Source of the DNA: Grammothele lineata
Taxonomy: Eukaryota; Basidiomycota; Agaricomycetes; Polyporales; Polyporaceae
Assembly (NCBI GenBank): GCA_002150815.3
Contig: NDFF03000056.1
Coordinates: 1 to 64,000, forward strand
Reading direction: 5' to 3'
Length of the DNA: 64,000 bases
Part shown: positions 44,921 to 56,151 of the stretch, in pieces
How positions within the stretch are numbered: the stretch's first letter is position 1
Layout of the letters: each line of letters opens with the position of its first letter
The notes under the pieces: model-generated
Database searches by the model: none
The model's input: the letters and a program-made list of their open reading frames with translations, nothing else
What the model was told of the DNA's origin: nothing
Made by a program: the position numbers and the translations under genes

Positions 44921-45763
44921 GCGTCGAGGAGCTCTCAAAACATGATGGATTAGTCTCGGAATGACGTTATCGCGACGAAACGCATGGAACGCTTGGAAGA
45001 GATAAACAGTGCTTATATTTCCACAACCAATATTTGTATAGCCTGGCTTTTTCAATGCTCTGACGCCCAAGCACACTGTCGGAGGGGAGCGACGCAGCTA
45101 GCGAGGAAGCATTTCTGAGTCTAGTTTTTGAACATTGGGACACTGGTCCAAGCACGGCAATTTACCATAAGTCTTGGTCATCATGCACGGGGGAAAAATT
45201 CGCGGAGCAGGACATGCGTATACGGAGAAGGAAAGCGTTTCTCCTCAGAAAGCGTCCACTCTGTCAGCGCGAGATTCTTTTCCAAGCATGGTTACCTCGT
45301 TAAGGAGCATTATCTTGCCTGTTAGGCAGTACGTCTGTCATCTTCTTCAATCACTTCACTATTGCTTACTGTTGCCCACATCGGTCGAACGTCAGCCCGG
45401 TGATAGAAAAATGGCTCAAGGATTATTCCCTAGTACGGCTCGTCATCTACCAGCTAGACAGCTTTCCCCCTGCTTTCATTGTTTGATGTTCGCTGGTACA
45501 GTCGTGTTTCTGGCGGTTGTAGGCTCGTATTTCTCTATATGTGTATTTGTCATTCGTGATCGTGTATACATCATCCCGTATGAACCTCCAATTCTTCTTG
45601 AAACGCCGGTATCCAGTCAGATCCTATATCGATCCTTTGTCGTACTCCAAGATCTATTCTAAGATACTTAGCAGCTTTCGGTGCCTGCTATTCTAATAGA
45701 CAAAACCAGAGTTTATTGATTGCAGCAGACTTTAGCCTTCCTCTCGGAGGCATGAGAGGCGAA
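44921..45763. other. Convergent intergenic region, no gene seen
   Basis: About 840 bp between the reductase stop (plus) and the first terpene synthase stop (minus). Frames such as 45174-45662 have no family features. Confidence 0.35.
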
Positions 45764-47315
45764 TTAGCTGGTTTCGAATAAGGTGCGCTCGAACACGGGC
45801 ACAAGAGCCTCTGGTTGGTTCGCGACATCCTGGCCGCGGAAATAACCTGCCAAGGCATTTGTCACTCAAATATTCGTGCGGTGATATAAAGTAGGACTCT
45901 CTTACGTGGGGTATGGTAGGGCCAGACAATCATGCCCTGCACGAGCTTCTCCATCGCTTTGTTGAACCGAGCAACCTTGACGTCGATTTCGAGGCCGAAG
46001 CTGGGCAGCTGTGCCTTGTAGCGCGTATAGTCCGCCACGCGCTGCGCGAACATGCCAGTGACGACGTCGACGGCAGTCTGGAGGTCGCAGTCGCGCTCGA
46101 GCATAATGCTGAACACGAGGTTGTGGAGATCGCCGCTCGCTTGCTCTTTCTGAAAAGAGATGAGTTGAGACGTCAGTCCAGCAAGTCAGACGGGTGGCAT
46201 ACGGCGCACATTGAATGAGAAGAGTTCCTGCAGGGATATTGTCGTGAGTATATGGCCACAAAACGAGGAAGACAGCAGCACACATTAGTCCATGCCAGAA
46301 TATCGACAATTGCCTTGGACATCTCCTGCACAATGGGATGACCCCTGACGTCTTCCTGGATGTCGATATTGAGGGAATATGCTACCAGCGCTGACACAGG
46401 ATGTCAGTGACAAGTACATCCTCAAGTAGGGGCGATTAGCACCTTCCCATAGGTCCCCGCCAAAAGTCCGACGCCGCAAAACGATGAACTCCTCTACCGA
46501 GGGTATCTCGTCCGCCGCGCAGTTACATGCGTGCTCTGCGTGAGCAATCATCCAGGCCTCTATGCCGCGAGCAAGTCTGTACACCTAGCGTTAGCGCAAG
46601 TTTCTGACTGATAACCGGAGCTACAAATCGTCTAAAACTCGCCTTTTGCACATGTCCGTACTGGCCGTCAGCCGAATGCGCTTCCAAATGCTACCATGAC
46701 GCCAGTGCAGTCAGCGTGGCACCAATGGCGAGTATGAATCTATGGCGTACTCGTGAAGCATAGCAGCGGGCAGAAAGTCGGGGACTGGAGCCGCAGGATC
46801 TTGAAGCACTCCCATAACTAGTGCTGTCCAAGTCCGAATGGTGTCGGGCTGCGACTGGAAAGTGCCTTCGTCAACGAAGTCGTCGATCTTCGTGGTACCG
46901 TGCGCATGGGGTAACGTAGCGGTCAGGATTAAATCGTGCGATCGTTTGGGAGAAAGGTGCTTACAGAGGCGGCCCAGAGCATGAACATCGAGCACGTTTC
47001 CAAGCGAGGAAGGTCGGCGTCCGGGTAGCTCATCCCGGCAGCCATGTCGAACCTCTGAGAGAGGAGTTCCTCTTTGATCTTTCCGAGGGAGACGTCGTAT
47101 CTGGAAAAAAGTAAGCCGTTATTAGAGAGCCTATCATAGCTGCTAGTATCTTTGAGATAACGGAGCACGAGATACCTATCGAGCCAAGCCATCGCTGTAG
47201 TGATCGCGGCATCTTGATGAGGGTTGGACTGGAGGTGGAAGACAGGGGCGGATATCGCTGACATGTCCTTGAGACGGAAATGGGTAGGAAATGAGCGAAG
47301 CTGTTTGATGCTCAT
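45764..47315 (-). CDS. Sesquiterpene synthase, paralogue 1
   Basis: Nine exons in coding order: 47315-47176, 47100-46965, 46887-46751, 46690-46643, 46576-46443, 46390-46284, 46227-46210, 46149-45906, 45846-45764, giving 348 aa. It is a class I terpene cyclase. The aspartate motif is DDFVDE at 94-99, the NSE motif is N-E-L-F-S-F-N-K-E at 234-242, and a C-terminal Arg-Tyr pair is at 322-323. The seventh exon is only 18 nt and encodes the middle of the NSE motif. The fourth intron starts with GC (GCGAGT), not GT. Such enzymes bind three Mg ions and cyclise farnesyl diphosphate; the product cannot be read from sequence. A TATA box lies about 50 bp upstream. The enzyme is probably cytosolic, with no targeting signal. 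Confidence 0.9.
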
Positions 47316-47362
47316 GGTGGCCAAGGGAGTAGTGATACGAGGAGAGGATAGCATCTGGGGGG

Positions 47363-47370
47363 CATTTATA
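47363..47370 (-). promoter_or_regulatory. TATA box of terpene synthase paralogue 1
   Basis: TATAAATG on the minus strand ends 48 bp upstream of the start codon at 47315, implying a very short leader. Confidence 0.5.
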
Positions 47371-48417
47371 GGGCGTAGTAGGCGGCTCGTGAATGTACGA
47401 GATTTGGGCGGCTTTGGGAGCAATAGGTTCGGCGGCGCGTGGTGGACACGAGCACACGAGTCTCTTGCAGATTTAAATTCTGAGGATGAGCTCATTCCCA
47501 CATTCTATTCGGCTGGGGCTTCGGGCGGGGTCGGTCTGCCAGACAGCCCTTGGAAGCCGTCAGCATGATATTTGTCCTAGTATACGCGAGGCGAAACAAG
47601 TTGTCAGCAGCAATAAGGACCAGCACAGAGGAGAGACTCCCTAGACCTCATTCACCTCAGTTGGAAACGAAGAGGAAGTGCGCTTTGCTTTCTGTTGGAA
47701 GAGCCTGAGTGGCTTCAAGATTTTTGAAGCTGGTCGCCCAATGGTCGCCTGCAACTTGGGACCTTCTGGGAGCGCTTACGACAACGGTAGCTTGGGCGTC
47801 TCACGCCGGACCGGTTAGCCGTTGGCGGTGCGGGCGGCGCGGCCAGCAGCGGATACTTACTCAAAGCAGTTCTTGACGTCGGTAGCAGCTCTAGCCTGTG
47901 CGAAAATGACTATACACCTAAACTCGACTTCGCAGCACCTGCGATATATATTGAGCGTGGGGCAAATCAGAGGAGCGAAGGACGCAGTTTGAATGGATGG
48001 AATACAAGTATCAGCGGCGGTAATGCTGTCCCGCAACTATGTTATCCTCTATCGGAAGCCTCAAAACGAGCTCCAGTTTGTCCGACAACCGTCTTTCTTT
48101 ATTTTTGATCATGACATGCATCCTGCTCGCACCGAGTTCAAGTCTATGCTGGCATATTTGTCACTTGCCCTGAAGCTCATGCAAGCTATGCTACCCTATG
48201 TATCGTGCCACTGCCTGTCTTCACTCTCGACCATCGCCAATGCCGTCGGGGTCGGGACGCTCGCAACGCTCGCAGCGCAAAAGAATGAAGCTCAAAACCA
48301 CAACCGGGCGTTCAAGAAGGCATATCGGTGACAGGACGAGCATAACAAACCCCAATAAGGAATGGTCAGAATTGTCAACGTTCCGACGCTAAACCCAGTC
48401 CGTCAATGCGCACGCCC
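47371..48417. other. Intergenic between terpene synthase paralogues 1 and 2
   Basis: About 1 kb upstream of paralogue 1. The frames on both strands have no features. The rest of the interval, up to 48843, contains the repeat copy listed separately. Confidence 0.35.
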
Positions 48418-48765
48418 GCGATGCACCGACACACTGACGTCATTCCCCGCCCGCGATCGGTTTGGGTCATGATCTGTCGTCCGCGTATACCGCTGAGGAC
48501 CTCAACGGAGCGCACATCCTCTCGAGCGACGAACCAATTGGCCGATCGCCTATCTACCCCGCCGGGCTCGGGCTCGGGCTCGGACATCTCGGGTGCTAAA
48601 GCACTGCGCTAAAGAAATGACGGGCCCCCAGGTTCCTTGGCTCGAAGACGTATGTGCAACGCGAATTCATTCCTCGGTAGGTCGGGAAAAAAGACAGGGC
48701 AGCCCCGGCCGCGTACGAAGGCGTACGAAGACGGCGAGGGATTTACTCGTATCCGACTCTAGCGT
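48418..48765 (+). repeat. Diverged ~350-bp repeat, copy 1
   Basis: Clearly similar, in the same orientation, to 51913-52270. Shared blocks include CCCGCCCGCGATCGG, GTCCGCGTATACCG, GGAGCGCACATC, GCTCGGACATCTCGGG, GCACTGCGCTA, GGTTCCTTGGCTC and GAAGACGTATGTGCAACG. Small indels separate the blocks. It lies 80 bp beyond the stop of terpene synthase paralogue 2. No ORF or terminal repeat was recognised. Confidence 0.75.
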
Positions 48766-48843
48766 AGGGGGTTTTTGCATGTACAAAGGCAAAGCATAGA
48801 AATGACAGCATACATCAGTCTTGCTTGAGGCATGGAAGGCGAA

Positions 48844-50386
48844 TCAGCTGGTCGCGAGAAAGGTGCGCTCGTACACCGGCACAAGAATCTCTGGTTTGTC
48901 CGCGACGTCCTGGCCACGGAAATAACCTGGTAGGGCGGTGCGTGTGATTCAGACATTATCGCGCAACATTATTAAGCGAGACGTCTCACGTGGGGAGTGA
49001 TAGGGCCAGACCACAAAGCCCTGAACGAACTGGCCTATCCCCTTGTCGAGCCGGGCGAGCTCGGCATCGGTCTCAGGATCGAAATTAGGCAGTCGAGCCT
49101 TGCAGCGCGTGTAGTCCGCCACGCGCTCGGCGATCATGTCAGTGAGAACGTCGATGGCCGTTTGAAGTTCGCAATCACGCTCGAGCATGATGCTGAACAC
49201 GAGATTATGAAAATCGCCACTCGCTTGTTCCTTCTATAAAGAGATGAGCTGGGACATCAGCCGGATAGAGAGAACAAGGGCCTCACATTAAACGAGACAA
49301 GTTCCTGGGAGAACGCTGAAATATTAGCACACGATTCCCAAACTGTCCACGCAGGACAACGCACGTTAGCCGATATGTAGATATCGATAGGAATGTCGGT
49401 CATTTCCTGCACGATAGGATGATCCCAGACGTGCTCTGGGAGCTCGATGTCGAGAGAATACGCTACTACCACTGCGAAAGGCCATGAGTTACAAGTTAAT
49501 CATGATAATAGGGTAACTAGCACCTTTGCAGAGGAACCCAGCGGCCGTCCGCCTCCGTAAGAGGACAAAATCCTCTACAGAGGGAATCTCATCCATCACG
49601 CGGTTGCGTGCTTGTTCCACCTGAGCAGCCATCCAAACCTCGACGGCACGGGACAATCTTTGTAACGGTAATGTAAATTCTGACATAGTTCATTACCTGA
49701 TTGAAGAATCGACGAACTCACCTAGTGTACACGCCCGGGTTAGCTGTCAACCTAATGCGCTTCATGAGGCTATCAACGACTTCAGCCGGGCCCATGGGAA
49801 CTACTGGCGAATCGAATAAGAACATACTCTTGCAGCATAGCAACATCCGGGAAGTCAGGGACTGGTGCATCGGGACCCTTAATCACGTCAATCGACATGA
49901 CCATCCGGGTGTGGATAGCGTCTGGTCGCGACTGGAGAGTGCCTTCGTCGACGAGGTCGTCAAACTAGCCAGCGCCAAGATTACGACGCCGCGGGTTGCG
50001 GTGAATGTTATATAATGTCGCGGCTTTGCAAGTGAAAAGTTGAAGATGGGACTTACAGCAAAACCCCAGAGCAGGAACATGAGTCCTGCCTCCAGGTGAG
50101 GAAGATCGGCATCAGGAAAGAACATTCCGGCGGCGACATCAAACCGATGAGAAAGGAATTTCTCCTTCATCGGCCCGGGGTAGACGTTGTAACTGGTCGG
50201 ATAGCATTCGTTAACAAAGCTGTAAGGGAGATGAAGCACGGCGTACTTGTCAAACCACTCCATCACCGTTTCAGTTGCTTTCGGCTGATGAGGATTGGAC
50301 TTGAGCTCAAAGACAGAGGCGGAAATGGCGGCCAGATTTTTGAGGCGGAAATGAGTGGGCAGGGCGCGAAGTCGCTGAACAATCAT
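48844..50386 (-). CDS. Sesquiterpene synthase, paralogue 2
   Basis: Nine exons in coding order: 50386-50247, 50192-50057, 49964-49828, 49769-49722, 49657-49524, 49471-49365, 49304-49287, 49233-48990, 48926-48844. Every exon has exactly the same length as in the gene at 45764-47315, and the product is again 348 aa. That proves recent common origin and lends mutual support to both models. Motifs are DDLVDE at 94-99, N-E-L-V-S-F-N-K-E at 234-242 and RYFRGQDV from 322. All splice donors here are GT. The gene is a head-to-tail neighbour of paralogue 1 on the same strand, about 1.5 kb away. No damage is seen, so both copies are probably active. Whether they make the same product is unknown. Confidence 0.9.
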
Positions 50387-51912
50387 AGTAGTAGATGGAG
50401 CCCTACAACGAAGAGGAAGAGGGGACAAGCGAGGGCGGTATCAGCGATCGGAAACTGGATGGAGACCCCCGCAAGTCGACAATATTTGTACTCTGGCAAC
50501 GGTAGGTTTGCAAGCTGGACGCTGTGCGGAGCCCGACATCCTTGCAAGTCAGGTGAACGAACGACCAAAATACACAGACTCACGGAGACCAATACACCGC
50601 TGGGTATGGAGTGCGAGCCAGTGGCGTGAGAGTTCTCCCGACACGTCCGCTCGAAGGTTCTGCAAAAAGGGACGGACCATTGTCAGCCATTATGACGAAG
50701 AAGTGGTTACCACCGGAGATGACCGGACGTGTGGTAACGGTATCACGGTAATGCTAGACGTCTCGCGAGGGGCTCAGGTGGGTGGGCCGAGTGCATCCAT
50801 CAAGCAAACAGGATACTATCGCCGTTCCCCCGCAGGTACAGCGGCGCGGGGTCTCCCTAGGGTTCTACGAATGCAGCATTCGAGAATCGAACCTCCTTGG
50901 ACACCGAGTAAGGGAGACTCGAGATTGAAAACGCCCGCTTGAAGAAACTCACTTATTACGAACGACGTGTTTAGTATCCCAGCTTCATGTTTTCATGTTT
51001 CTGAGTACACGCGGAAGGTACGCCAAATGAACGGCCTCTCCCTGGAACCTCTCGGACTCGATATCTCGGCCTGAGCTGCAGCTTACGGCTACGTTCCCTC
51101 TAGCTCAGCTGGAGCTCGATGGCATCCAGAACCGACATTTGAGGTTAAGCTTGAGCTTGTTCGAAGATGGCGTGTTGGTCATGGGCATCCCTTCAGGTTT
51201 TCAAGAGATTGCATGCGAAATTGCCACCGAAGCTGCCACGATCTAGGAGTAGCCCGAGTCGTAGTATCATGATAGTGTTCTAGCGGCACAAGTTCAGCGT
51301 AAGACTCGAAGTAGTAGAATTATCGCCAAACGAGTCTTTCTCGCAATCGGCTCTGCTCACGCTGATATTCAGACTCACGAAGCACCCTCCGAGTCAGAGT
51401 CGTTCCGAACTTCGACGCCCCTCCGATCCATACGTCTTGCACGGCGATGATGACGTCCTCAGTCTGAAGATACGATATGATCAGTCTGAAGATACGATAT
51501 GATAACTATTATTGGAGCGAGAATGGAAGAGGAATCATCTCCCATGTCGTGGAACGTCGAGGAACGGAGAATTTGAACTTTAAGGTCGAACTGGTCGAAA
51601 CTTGGTCGAAAAGCTGCTTGAAGCGCCCGCCGCATCGTGGTCCATCACGTGGCATATTTTGGCATATCTCTCTGAATCTCCCGGGCAAACCCCGCACGCC
51701 ACAACATGCAGTATTCAGCTCTTGTCGAACGTTGAATCCCGTAGATGTCGGCGGTCGCCGGCAGATCTAAGCAGAACCCAGATGAGTGTAACAGTCCAAT
51801 ATGGAACGGTCAGTCCTGTCAACATCTTACCGGTATCGCTTCAACTTCCTACTTTAAAGTTACTTATGGTTCAAGAAGGCAAGTACTTGCACTGTACTTG
51901 CTGATGCCACGA
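50387..51912. other. Intergenic upstream of terpene synthase paralogue 2, no gene seen
   Basis: About 1.5 kb with no supported frame. It contains a 22-bp tandem duplication (51459-51502). A B-box-like sequence near 50882-50893 does not fold as a tRNA. Confidence 0.35.
51459..51502. repeat. Perfect 22-bp tandem duplication
   Basis: Two adjacent identical copies, 51459-51480 and 51481-51502, beginning TCAGTCTGAAG. Probably a replication-slippage event. Confidence 0.9.
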
Positions 51913-52270
51913 TGCGACGTCCGCGATGCATCTCCTCCCTGACGTCATCCCCCGCCCGCGATCGGTCGTCCGCGTATACCGTTTATTTAGGACCTCGATG
52001 GAGCGCACATCTTCTATAGCTTCTCGAAGGACGGACTTGGCCGATCGCGCGTTTACCGGGCTTGGGCTCGGACATCTCGGGGGCTAGGGCACTGCGCTAG
52101 ATATGACCGCCGGCCACCGGGTTCCTTGCAGTTCCTTGGCTCAAGCCTTGAAGACGTATGTGCAACGTGAATTCATTACTGGCTCGGTCGGCCGGGAAAA
52201 TGATAGGACAGCCTCGACCGGACATGAAGCGTATGAAGACGGAGGGGTCTACTCGTACCCGGTTCTAGAG
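51913..52270 (+). repeat. Diverged ~350-bp repeat, copy 2
   Basis: Partner of 48418-48765, same orientation, about 3.5 kb away. It lies about 190 bp beyond the stop of the PalI-like gene, so both copies sit just 3' of a minus-strand gene. The similarity is patchy but collinear. Confidence 0.75.
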
Positions 52271-52461
52271 CAACGGGGAGTTTTGTACGTAGGTGGAGGA
52301 GGTCGTATCGCGGAAAGGGCATCGTTAGGAATAACAACGAACACAGGGGAGGAGAAAGTGTACGTCGGTAACCAAGAAAGTTCATAAAAATCATCTAGCA
52401 CTCCAAGAAAAACTTAAAGGTGGCAAACGTTCTCCACCACGCGTTCTCCACGTCTACACAT

Positions 52462-53524
52462 CTACACCTTGTTGTTGTTCCTCCGGAACCGGTCCTTCCA
52501 CGAGTACGTCGTCGCGCCGTCGAGGCGGTCGCGCCGGCGGCCGAAGCAGACCGTGCAGCCCGCGAAGCAGAGCAGGAGGAAGGAGACGAAGGTGAGCCAG
52601 AACGCTGTGCGTGCGGGAACGGTCAGCTGCAGCCCCACGCGCGTGAATGGATGAATGAATGAATGAAACGCCGGGAAACGCAAAATGAAACGCCGGACGC
52701 CAGCACTGCCTTTGGCCACTCCCCCTTTCCATGAGGTATGAGGTATGCGGCGCGGGGGACGCGCTCCAGCGCTGCGAGGGAGGAGAGAAAAAAGAGAGAG
52801 GGACGTACCAGGGGCAGTGTCGGTGCGGGTGCTGACGTTGGAGAGCTTGCCCATCTGGTGCTTCACGAAGACGAAGAGCGCGATGTCGACGGCGAAGGCG
52901 ATGAGCGTGAGGAGCGCGGCGAGGAAGGAGGTGAGGGACGCGAGGAGCGTCACCGTGACGTGCGAGGAGAAGGAGAGGAGGAGCGCGATGAGGGTCACGC
53001 CCGCCGCTGTAAGGGGCGCGTGAGCGTGAGCAGAGGGTTGAGCGGTGAGGGCGAGGGGGAGGGAACGCACCGACGGGGTGGATGGCGAGACCGCGCGTCC
53101 AGGACGCGCCGATGGAGACGAAGTCGCCGCCTTTGGTCTCGAAGACGGTCGTGGAGTAGGCGTTGTTCGCGGAGGTGCAGCCGCGGTTTCCGGAGTTCTC
53201 ATACCAGCAGGTGGCCCTGAGCGTCGGTCTCGTAAAAGATGTTTCTCGCGTCAGAATGCGAGAGTACTCACCAGGTTCCAAACTAAGGAGGAGGGGTGGA
53301 GAGAATATGGTCAGCCCGCGAAAAGATACAAGGAGAAGAGAGGTACTCGCCCTCAGTTCATTGATGACATTGTCCTCGCTGCCGACGGTCGGGCTGCCCG
53401 AGTCGAAGTGGACGCGGGCAAAGTCGAGGCGGGTGATGTAGGGCAGGGAGACGGAGACGAGGAAGAGGAGGACGAAGGCGCAGAAGAGGAAGATGATCCC
53501 CGGGATGTGGAATACGCGCGGCAT
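52462..53524 (-). CDS. PalI/Rim9-like (SUR7 family) four-helix membrane protein
   Basis: Five exons in coding order: 53524-53351, 53282-53272, 53216-53071, 53006-52809, 52604-52462, giving 223 aa. The first helix (IIFLFCAFVLLFLVSVSLPY) is followed by an extracellular domain with the RFGTWATCWYENS segment. Three more helices follow (TLIALLLSFSSHVTVTLLAS, LLTLIAFAVDIALFVFV, FWLTFVSFLLLCFAGC) and a short basic tail. The topology and the FGxW...C motif fit the SUR7/PalI family (PF06687). Rim9/PalI acts in the fungal ambient-pH pathway; other members shape eisosomes. The second exon is only 11 nt and is needed to complete FGTW. The intron before it starts with GC. The ATGA-type repeat at 52645-52668 lies in the last intron. 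Confidence 0.82.
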
Positions 53525-54321
53525 GTCGGGCGTAACTCAGTGGTGAGAAGTCGTGTTAATCGAGGTCGTGGGCAGCGCAGATCGAGTGCGTCGCGGGAGG
53601 AGGGCGTTCAGAATCAAGAGACCGGGCGGAGTATCTTAGCGAGAGAGACGAGCACTGGGGGCGAGGAGGGGGTGCGCCTGCCTGGCTGCCGGGGTCAGCC
53701 TCTGGCTTTTGACGTGCTGGGCGCAGGAACGTTCAGCCCGGACGGAAGAGGGCGTGCTCCACCGCGTCGAAGGCCGTTCATCATGCATCATGCACGCGTG
53801 CGTCGTGGCCCCGGCTATCTGGATGTCCCTCGCCTCGGAATCGTGCCACGACGCGTGACGACATCGAACACTAACGCACGTGACGCACGCGTTGGACAAG
53901 GCCAGATCTTGTTGAGAGATCTCTGGCGGTGACTCTCCCGCCGTCCGCCCGCCACGCTCCCGGCGCCGCGCCCCTGCCGCCCCGCCGCGATTGGGCGGTC
54001 CGGCGTTCGTTCCCTCTTGCTCTCCTCCCACCACCTCCGCCGCTTCCTTCCCCCGCCCCGCGTCTCGTGCGTTCGCGTCTTGACGTGCAGTTGTACTTGC
54101 CTCGCCTGTAGACGTGCGTGGTACGTTCAGTGGCGTTTGCGTCGCGTTCGAGCGAGCCCCTGACCGCGCGTCCTGCGTTTGCAGCCGGTGTCTCCCCTGT
54201 CCGCGAGGCCAGTCGTCTATCTCGCCACGCGAAATCCCGTCAACGTTCGCGTTGACACAGGACATCGTTCTCCAGCTACCCGCCACCGTCTCGCGAGTCG
54301 CGCTCCGAAAACGCCACAGCC
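53525..54321. other. Divergent promoter region of the PalI-like and H2A.Z genes
   Basis: About 800 bp, with C/T- and GC-rich stretches toward the H2A.Z start, as usual for a histone gene 5' UTR. A minus-strand frame of 260 codons (53636-54418) runs across it and into H2A.Z exon 1, but it has no features and is judged a compositional shadow. Confidence 0.4.
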
Positions 54322-55050
54322 ATGCCGTCGCCCAAGAAGACCGGAGGAAAGGCCAAAGCCCCCGCTTCTGCCCCGGTAGAGGCCCCCTCCGCGCCCCAAC
54401 AGCGCCTGCTCCAGACACGTAGCCAGAAGGCAGGCTTGCAGGTACGCCTCTCTTCTCCCACCTATTCGCACCTCCAGAACGAGTAGAACCTCTTCCGCCT
54501 TCGCTCCTTCCCTCCCCCTAGACTCGGCGCGAGGGCGGACGGTCACTGACGCCGCAGCGCGCCCGCAGTTCCCCGTGGGCCGTATCCACAGATACCTTAA
54601 GCAGCGCACCCAGCACAACGTCCGGATAGGCGCGAAGGCCGCCGTGTACACCTCGGCGATCCTCGAGTACCTCACCGCGGAAGTCTTGGAGCTCGCTGGT
54701 ACGTGTGCTCTCCTCTTCTTCCGTCGAGGTCGTCCCGGGCCCCCATTCCCTCATGTTGGCCTGGTGCTATGAGATGGATGCTGATTGTCTGGCTGGGATG
54801 TAGGTAACGCGTCTAAGGACTTGCGCGTGAAGCGCATCACGCCGCGCCATCTGCAGCTCGCGATTCGCGGTGACGAAGAGCTCGATACGCTCGTCCGCGC
54901 GACCATCGCTGGCGGAGGTACGCCCTTCGTACGCACACATTCAGCCGTTTTGATGGTCTGACACTCGCTGTTTCGCTAGGTGTCCTGCCCTTCATTCACA
55001 AGAGCCTCACGCAAGGAAAACAGAAGAAGGGTGCAGAGGTGCCACAATAA
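54322..55050 (+). CDS. HTZ1: Histone variant H2A.Z
   Basis: Four exons: 54322-54441, 54569-54698, 54804-54917, 54980-55050, giving 144 aa. A Lys/Ala/Pro-rich tail of about 35 residues is followed by the histone fold: [38 protein letters not shown] and [39 protein letters not shown] and a short C-terminus then follow. The docking-region sequence GDEELDTLV and the segment KDLRVKRI are diagnostic of H2A.Z rather than canonical H2A. The presence of introns also fits a replication-independent variant. The protein is deposited by SWR1-type remodellers at promoters. One local difference from the common form is [13 protein letters not shown] (Tyr for Phe, His-Asn order swapped). The 3' end converges on the next gene. 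Confidence 0.96.
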
Positions 55051-55422
55051 GCGCGACGCTCTCCTTCTTTTTGCCCGCACGTCTGGCTTTGTTTGCTTGC
55101 TTGCTCGCTCGCTCCTGGAGACGAAGAGGGTCTCGAGAGCAATATTGCTTTGCTTCTTTGTGCTGTCGTTTGCGCGTGTACAGTAGGTTTGTATGTGTAT
55201 GCGATATACTGATGATGAGGAACTTGCGGGATGTTGCCAGACCGACCAACCTTAAGCTTATGAGCATTTGAGTTGGAGGTCGCGTTCAGCCGTATCGTCA
55301 TCAACCATGCTATCGCCAATCAAGAAGAGCATATCGTATCATGGAGGCGTACAATTACACAGATGCTAATGGTAAGATACTGGTACACCACGATCTACTG
55401 CATCGCACTGAAGCTGGCTCGC
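55051..55422. other. Convergent intergenic spacer
   Basis: This is 372 bp between the H2A.Z stop (plus) and the hydrophilic protein stop (minus). The T-rich first half probably contains the H2A.Z 3' UTR. No gene seen. Confidence 0.35.
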
Positions 55423-56151
55423 TCAGTCATGAGGCGCACGAGCCTGCCCCATCGCCGCGGCCTTGCCGCCAGACTCGCGCAGCTCGCCGCGCTCGTGCAT
55501 CTCCGGGTTGCTCGTCATCTTCCCAGTGACCTATGAGCCCGACATCGACATCACGTCAGCGACTCACCACCCAAACAAGAGCAACGAAACTCGGAGAGAG
55601 AAAAGGGCTCACCTTCTGGGTCTTCCCGACAAGCTTGTCCATGAACCCCGCATGGCCCTCGGGGAGGTCCGACTCGCCCCCGATCGCGACGCCGCCTACA
55701 TGCCATACCACCACCACAATCAGCACTCTGCCCTAACACTCCGTTCTCAAAGGGTGCTCGAAGGCTCACCGTTATCCGTCGGCCTTACGCCCAACGGCCT
55801 CTCCTCCGAGAACGCCGAGCGTCCGACTCCCTCGGGGCGCTGCGAGTCCGGCGGGTACTGATGTTGCTGGCCCCTCATACCCTGACCGTGCTGCTCCAAG
55901 TCGTCTCCCATGGCGTTCTGTCCCTGCCCCTGGAACTGCCCCTGCCCCTGCCCTTGCGTGCGGGCCCCGGGGAGGACCTCGGAGTCGCGGTGGAGGTGGT
56001 GCGTCGGCGGGGGCATCTGCTGCTCGAAGTTGGGGGGGAGACCTTGTTGCTGCATGGTAGAGTCTGAGGCGGCGGTAGTGGCGAGGCCGGCGTTGGTGCC
56101 GCGTTCGCGCTCTCCGAGGCCGGTGCTGGTGAAGTTTGGGTTTTGGGACAT
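55423..56151 (-). CDS. Small hydrophilic Gln/Gly-rich protein with conserved C-terminus
   Basis: Three exons in coding order: 56151-55770, 55695-55613, 55530-55423, giving 190 aa. Residues ~30-110 are disordered and rich in Gln, Gly and Pro, with GQGQGQFQGQGQN repeats. The spliced C-terminal ~60 residues are compact and charged: FMDKLVGKTQKVTGKM, NPEMHERGELRESGGK and QARAPHD at the end. This tail vaguely resembles CsbD/stress-hydrophilin proteins, which are small, soluble and induced by stress. That comparison is by eye only. There is no signal peptide or membrane segment. A TATAAG about 110 bp upstream of the ATG (56260-56265, minus) fits a core promoter. I do not assign a function. Confidence 0.7.

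Noticed and set aside
50882..50893. Reverse-strand GGTTCGATTCTC resembling a tRNA B box
   Set aside because: The T stem does not pair and no matching D arm or anticodon arm lies upstream.
52738..53220. Plus-strand, Glu/Arg-rich frame of 160 codons
   Set aside because: It is antisense to the PalI-like gene, whose membrane spans and splice sites are convincing. The charged composition is the mirror of hydrophobic codons.
53636..54418. Minus-strand frame of 260 codons across the H2A.Z promoter
   Set aside because: It overlaps H2A.Z exon 1 in antisense, is of low complexity and has no recognisable domain.
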